This document shows positions 57,543-64,000 of a stretch of DNA of 64,000 nt, piece by piece. The translations under genes were made by a program, and so were the position numbers. The notes beneath the pieces were generated by a model. That model did not search any database, was not told the origin of the DNA, and saw nothing but the letters and a program-made list of their open reading frames with translations. This stretch comes from Spongilla lacustris. Taxonomy: Eukaryota > Porifera > Demospongiae > Spongillida > Spongillidae. The stretch lies in assembly GCA_949361645.1 (NCBI GenBank), contig OX442416.1:2658146-2722145 (forward strand), in the 5' to 3' direction. Position 1 is the first letter of the stretch, and every line of letters begins with the position of its first letter.

Positions 57543-59985
57543 TCCAGGAATCTAGTCTGGTCACAACTCAAGTTTTTCCTCAAGTTTTTTTAGTTTTTAT
57601 GTTTGCATGTATGCGTGTATGTTGTGGTGGTGGTGGTGTGTGCGTGTGTGTACATATATTCGATTAAAGTGTCTTTAATAAAACGAGAAAGGGCATTTTG
57701 TGATGCATACGTACCTCGCAGTAGTAGAAAATGGGTATTTTCATTAGCTTTCATGTGTCAACCCCCGAGCCATAATTACTGTCGCGCACGCATAAAGGTG
57801 CTTCGTGCTTCGGTGTAATGTTCCTCGAGACAAATCGTTTTTAAAAAGCGCCGGTACTTTGTGTATCGTAAGCGTAATTAGGAAATATAACCTGGGGGCG
57901 GAGTATGTATGCATCTGTACAATGATATCGTATATACATGTACGTGATGATGCATGCATAGGGGGGCGGAAACGATTATCCCGTATAGTTCCTTTGATAC
58001 TTGCGCCACTTAAAATTTGCATCATATTCAGATGACCTACTTTAAGCATGCAGCTAGTGAACAGTATCATTCAGTGCGCGCTTGTCACTGGCTAGGATCG
58101 CTAGATAGTTATTGCATGTGACGTCACGCGCGTCTTACATCACTGTATGTTGCTATAAATATAGACCGCGTGGGTACGAGATAAACAATAGCCGGACGGG
58201 AGCGAACGACGGAGGAAAGAAGGCGGTGTCATACGCTCACGTGGTATTATCCGTATAAATAAATATAACATACATATGACGTAAGTTACGTAACTAAACA
58301 ATACAAGACGCGCGTGACGTCAATGCAACTCCTCCATTACTTACTTATACCAGTTTTTTTTTGGCAACATAAGAGAACCCCTCTACAGCATGATAGGACG
58401 GTTTATGTGTTGGTTCTTTTGTCGCTGCCGCAACAACGTAGCCTCAACTGTGTGACTTTATAATTGCTCAATGAATATATACTTTTAAATATCCGGCGCG
58501 ATTTACTCAAATCGCGATACGTAGGGATATGAATCTAATGCCTAGTCGCAAACAGCCATGTGTACATATACAAACATTAATAATGACGACATGAATTTAT
58601 TGCAGCTTCCACTTTATGCAATAATTGCAACGGACTGTGTACAGTTTTGTTCCAGATAGTGGCAATAAATACATGTATATTACAACAATGCACTTATTCA
58701 CGCACAAATAATAGTCTAGCTTTTCAGCAGTTTGCTCTAAAGGGATGTGATGATATGTATATGAGCTTGTACATTAATGAATGGTGGGAGCCAGTCATAG
58801 ATGTTAAGGAGACTGAGTAACTTATGCTGCTCTTAAGTCCCACTTTGGTCAGATCCATGCACATGCACACACATGCATACATTTTAGAAAGTTGTAAGAG
58901 AACTAGAATACTACCTATGTGTCAACTATTAACAGGCAGAGCATGAACCAAATTGAGACTCCCAATCGTACAACATTGATATATTATTTGATATATATTA
59001 TTTGATATTTTACTAGCTTTATTGCATGAAGCAAGAACATTGTGACAGTTAACACGACATCAGATACAACATAAAGTGCCAGTGTCCATGGCCAATCATG
59101 ATTAAATCCACATTTTCAAATCCTCAATGTTTTGAGCAATTTCTGCCTCATCAGGAACACAGCTAGCTTCTCTACATACTAGAGGCACCGTTGTACAAAC
59201 TATATGTAAACCATGATAGCATAAAGATTCTGTGACACACACAGAGTCAGAGTAAGCCCCTCACCTGGCACTTATATAGCCTCATCTTATTCACAGAGCC
59301 ACCTTCCGCAGGGAACAGGCATCAATGGCAGACAGATTTCTGTTCCATGATGCCAGAAGGGTTAAATTTTTTTAGCCCATTCGACGAATCCAGCCGTGTT
59401 CGTCACCAAAAGTCCACAACCCGGTAACAACCTTCTGCTAGCTGCGGGAAAATAGGCCTATTAAGAATCAGGAGATGGCAGCGCAGAGCTGGTGGAAGGC
59501 GGGCGGCCTTTCCTTTCATAACACAAATAGAATTCTCTAGCGCACGAAAATACAGCAGCCCTAGCAGAAACCGAAGCTTAGTTCCCCCCCCCCCCCCCCC
59601 CCCCAATACTTCAACTTTAATGTATCGTGATTACCGAGCGCTACACAGATACAACATAAAAAAATTACAAAATAAGCCTACATTGTTCGACATTGAAGTG
59701 GGGGGCGCTTAACAATCTCTCGCCTAGACATGATGATCTCAAAGTGCACACGCAAGATCTCTGTTCCGTATTCTATTTGTAGAGCACTATAATAAACAAT
59801 TGTTAATTCGTTCAATTTCGAGCCTTAGATATACGGTATGAGATACGCCCATCGAAATTTGTACTCCCACGCAGCTAATTACTGCGCGTGCAGCACGCAC
59901 AGTGCGGTTTGTGGTGTGTTACGCACCCGCAAAGGAATGAATCAATTTTGGCACAAATCACATCCCATACTTTCTTGCCCAAACA
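57543..59985. other. Intergenic stretch, no gene recognised
   Basis: Contents: a short GT-rich patch (about 57620-57650), a TATA-like TATAAATATAG near 58153 followed by GC-richer sequence (58190-58240) that could be a promoter and first exon but lacks a recognisable frame, and a C-run at 59583-59604. Nothing coding is supported. Confidence 0.4.
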
Positions 59986-59987
59986 CC

Positions 59988-62074
59988 AGGGTATTCCGGA
60001 GGAGATCATCGGCCGTCGAACTAAGAAAGGACAGCCAGAGTACGAGATTAAGTGGGTAGGTTGGACTGCGGCACACAACACTTGGGAACCCATCACTAAC
60101 CTTGCTGGCTATGAAGGAATGGTCGCTGCGTTTGAGAAGGTTTGGCAAGAAAATTATGACAAGAAGTCAGCAGAGGAACTAATTAGGAAGGCAGCGATTA
60201 AATTAGTCACCGCGACCCCACCAGCCGTACAACCTACTGGGTCGCGAACACCAAATGATACTATAGATGACAACAGTACAGAAAGTATCATAGAGGTAGA
60301 CGCAAGTAAGGTGAACGAAGTGATGGATGGCAATGGTGTTCCAAAGAAAGTCAAAGCAAGAGCACAGCGCAGTATTTTGTGGAACGTAAATGTAACGGGT
60401 TTCAGCTGTCTGTCAAATTCCTGTCACTGGCAAAGCATGTGGTGTCATAATCACAACACCAGGAGGTACCACCAAACCTATTTGGAATCATTTGATGACT
60501 GCTCATAAAAGGGATTATTGTGACCTCAAGGCAAACAGGGTATGTGCAGAATTTCAGTGTGCATGGTATTGTATTATTATTTTTAAAGCATAGTTGATTG
60601 TGTATGTGATAGTTTCATATTATGTACAACATTTGTTCTACTCAGATTCCAGAATCTATCAAGGCATCTGCTGGCCAGTCCTCAATTGCTGATTTCCACT
60701 CCTCACCTTCCATCAGCTTTCCTGTTCCAGTCATGCGACCTGAACTTCGAAAGGAGACCGCCCCTGTCTGCAACATGTTCTTCAGAATTTCATGACTATA
60801 TTTCATCAGCTTCAAGAGGTTCATACAAAGGAGCATGTTATGACACTAACATTGGAATTGCCCATCAGCTTGGGAGTGTGGGAATGTCAATAGCCACTCA
60901 GTTTATTTCTGATTTGAGAGATGATGGCATCAAGATCTCAATAGCTGGGGATCTGTGGAGTGACAACGGAATGGCTATTTATGGAATATGTGGCCATGGG
61001 ATTACTCGCAACTGGGAGATGAAATCTGTGCTTCTTTCAGCCTCTCCTTGCGGTCATGAAAGGCATACAGAGAGTACATTGAGGCTCAAACAACAACCCT
61101 TCTAGCTAGAGTCGGCATAGAGTCTACATCTGACAGTGTTTTCAAGCGTGTTCGTGATAATGGTAGCAACATGGTGCTTGCGTGGGATAAGGATGGAACC
61201 ATTCGCTCTCTGTCAAAAAGTTCACAGATGAATTAGAGACAACCCTTTCCAAGGTTCGAGGATTAGTAGGGCACTTTAATCATTCTACAATAGCAAAGAA
61301 TACACTGGCAGACATACAGAAGGAAATGAATAAGCCCCAACAAATGATGATCAGGATGTTAAGACTCGGTGGTGATCAACATTCAAAACTTGCAAAGTAT
61401 TGCACGAGAATCAAACCCCAGTGATGTTTTATGATGTAAGAAATGGTAGAAATGCTGGGGATACATACAAATCGAACAAGCTTAATGTTGATGAGTGGAC
61501 AGAAGTTGAAGAAATAGCAGGATGTTTGCAGGTGGCTGCAGATGCATCACAGATTATGGAAGGTGGCAAATATCCAACATCAAGCTTGGTACAGCAGAAT
61601 GGTTGGCAAAAGCAACCAATTGTTTCAAGGTAGAGTTTCATCGCCTATGGTCAATTGAGGGAGTTGAGGTGCCAGAACTTGCTAGAAGCTATTATTGCAG
61701 AGGATGTTGGGACTTCTTTTTCTACCAAAAAAGAGCATGGTATTAGCGTAGAAGGTTTTTTTCAAGATGATGCTGATAAGATAGCCTCTAAACCCATTAT
61801 GTCATACAAAGAGTAATGTGACCAATATTTAAGCACCCTTGCAGTTTCAGCTAGGAGTGATCTATTGGTTTGGTGGCAGCAAAATGAGAATAGATTTCCT
61901 CATATTGCAAAAATGGCAAGACAATATCTTGGAGTTCCTGCCACTAGTGCTTCAGTTGAACGAATCTTCAGTGGCGTTGGACTGACATTTGCTGATCTTC
62001 GACAAAACGTGAAAGATTCTATACACTTGAATCAATTTGTTGGATCTAATACAACTTGTTGGCAGCTTGCGTGA
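59988..62074 (+). pseudogene. hAT-family transposase with N-terminal chromodomain and BED finger, decayed
   Basis: A chromodomain lies at about 59995-60140 (EIIGRRTKKGQPEYEIKWVG ... NTWEP, with the usual aromatic residues). After an acidic linker, a BED-type finger is readable in another frame (CGVIITTPGGTTKPIWNHL, H, near 60445-60515). An exon-like segment from 60645 holds the hAT catalytic core (ISIAGDLWSDNG near 60940), and 61865-62074 the C-terminal dimerisation motif (LGVPATSASVERIFSGVG). The core frame breaks near 61065-61105 and others follow, so no full-length protein can be read. Introns could explain part of this (GTATGTGC at 60540, TTCTACTCAG before 60645), but not all. No terminal repeats were found. 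Confidence 0.75.
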
Positions 62075-64000
62075 TTGCCCACATAGTTATGTGTATATAT
62101 GTATATCTGACAGTTTGTTTGTAATCAATACTACAAAAATGGAGAATGCAGTAGTAGATGTGCATGTTAGAAAAGATGGGAGTGACTCATAACCTTTGGA
62201 CACGCCCTCTTCCTTAGCGGTAATCATTACCATTCAGTAAGAAAGCTTATCGGTAAGTTTATTATCGATAGCGAAGAGATATTTCAGTAAATAATCGACA
62301 AGAGGTATTTACTTACTGATAAACTCAATAGTTGACCCTAATTTTCTTGCAATGTTATAATTAGCTCCATATTTATCATGTTTTAAATGCCACTGATGTC
62401 ATGCTATAATACACTTGTGGTTGCACAATCTGAAGTCAATAACGGCACTAAGTTGGAAAAACTGATAATGGTGACCTCATGGCCAGAGAGTTACGGTTCT
62501 AACTCTATGATAGTATCATGAATGTCATTAAAATTACGTATATACCGAGAAACGGATAGTTTAGCTCTTTGTTGCTATCGAATCAGAAGGCAAAGACCAT
62601 CATTTGTATGTTTTGTTCAAGTCGCCAGACCCTTTGCTTTAACGTACTTAGCTCGTTTCCAGACCCATATTATAAAAGAGCGCCAATTACACCAATGGCT
62701 TTAGACTTTCTTACAAGATAATATATACGTAATAATTACGTAGCATGAAGAGCGTTCATGTTTCACGTATAATAAGCCGGTGGTAACGAAAGATGACAGC
62801 TAGATCTCTGATGTAAACACCACTTTTCTCGTAGCGGTGATACTGCTAGGAAAATCTGGGTCTGGGCACGAGAGTAAGATGTAAACGAGAGAGGACTGCG
62901 AGACGATGGATTACAGGGTACAACATGGATCCTGAACAAAAGCGGCCGTCTGCTTGTGTCGCTAGCATGCAAATGTTGAATCGAACCGAGCTGTGAGCAA
63001 GGCAGCGAATGAAACTTGGCACGCGAGTTAATATAACAGAACTGTAAACGTTGTGTTGCTAGGCAATAAACAGGGTCCTGTCTGCATGGTAATTACTTCG
63101 CTATTCAGAAGTAAAAGCACTGTTTGGATTTAGATTCTTATCAGTTACAGACTTACCCATGCTTATTACATGCAGACTTACCCATGCTTATTACATGCAG
63201 ACTTGCACATGCTTATTACATGCAGACTTGCCCATGCTTTTAACTTTGCTGGCATAGTATACCTCACCGGTAGATTACTTTCTATTTATCTGCTGGTATC
63301 GGTGAAGTGAAATTGATTTCATGACTGTTTGTGTTATTGGCAGTGTTAGAATTGCAAGTATTCTGGTATTCAAATTAATGGATTATAAAAAACTATATAT
63401 GCAGGCCCAACCCCATTTCAGTGTCAAGTGTTCCACACCACATGTATCCTGATACATATTGCTGCAACTACCACTGAAACATGTTTATGGGTTGGAGGGG
63501 AGGGGATGGTGGGGCAATTCTGAACCCTATTAGATGTGCTTCAAATGTTGTGCATGGGTTACAGATTCTTGTTCCAAGTGATTAACATGTACATATATCA
63601 TTAGTGAAGTCATGCTAGTCTAATGCAGTTCTTTAGCATGGTCAGTTGTGATCAGGACTCTATTTGTAATAACAAAAAACACGTACTTATATAAGGTTGA
63701 AAGCGCAGCTCTTGCATGGAGTTCTGATCAACACTTTACTTATTATGAGTGGTGGTGACACAGATAATCACATGTATGGCACTCTTGACATATATTGTAA
63801 GCGCATGGAGCCTTATTAGCTTTTACATGTCAGTATTGTTCGTTGTGGGCGAATACAATAATAATACAACACAATCCAAAACATGCCTGTGTCACGTCGG
63901 AGGGGCGAGCTTGTCTGGTGTCACAAAGTATATTTTGTATTGCCGCAACTTCACTAATTGTGATTGTTTTTCTATGGTTTTTAGTTTTCCTGAAATCCAC
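62075..64000. other. Intergenic stretch to the window end
   Basis: No gene was recognised. It contains a partial copy of the dispersed CTCGTACCCAGA word in inverse orientation (near 62850-62875) and the 25-bp tandem array at 63148-63240. Confidence 0.45.
63148..63240. repeat. 25-bp tandem repeat, about 3.7 copies
   Basis: Units CAGACTTACCCATGCTTATT-ACATG, with third and fourth units carrying ACTTGC. Function is unknown. Confidence 0.9.

Overview
The window is animal nuclear DNA: spliced genes with GT-AG introns, microsatellites in introns, many DNA-transposon families, a Ty3/Gypsy element and a chromodomain-hAT transposase. Compact V-ATPase exons, a HECT ligase of the kind expanded in sponges and cnidarians, and heavy transposon load suggest a marine invertebrate, possibly a demosponge. 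That placement is inference; nothing here proves it.

Region 1 (1-6.8 kb, + strand) holds the C-terminal half of a V-ATPase V0 subunit a gene in 13 exons ending at 6798. Its introns carry MITEs and tandem repeats, including a 26-bp minisatellite that multiplies the 5' splice site of one intron. A TA-flanked MITE follows at 7.3-8.15 kb.

Region 2 (8.17-42.2 kb) is dominated by three giant foldback (inverted-repeat) elements of one family lying end to end. They are called A (about 8.5 kb), B (about 13.9 kb) and C (about 11.6 kb) here. All share related ends (ATGGRACRGTT...), a conserved terminal block of about 400-500 bp, a small subterminal reading frame for a membrane-protein-like peptide (intact only in A), GC-rich degenerate repeat arms, and a related central core. 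B has also captured a zinc-finger gene fragment and two satellite arrays in both arms, plus a nested palindrome with a mariner transposase relic. C carries a deleted Ty3/Gypsy element in its left arm only, so the right arm preserves the empty site. B plus C is flanked by an 8-bp direct repeat.

Region 3 (42.2-49.4 kb) is gene-poor. It holds a broken Ulp1/C48 protease fragment touching the end of C, an unrelated 1.75-kb foldback (D) with a 162-codon frame that predicts a secreted protein, and small homopolymer-rich MITEs.

Region 4 (49.4-57.5 kb) is a HECT-type E3 ubiquitin ligase gene (disordered repeat region, UBZ-like finger, UIM, HECT). Its exons lie in three blocks of alternating orientation: + (49.4-53.0), - (56.9-54.9), + (57.2-57.5). 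Flipping the middle block gives the correct domain order and matching splice phases, so the gene looks split by an intragenic inversion (or misassembly).

Region 5 (57.5-64 kb) has a decayed chromodomain-BED-hAT transposase at 60.0-62.1 kb and otherwise unrecognised DNA.
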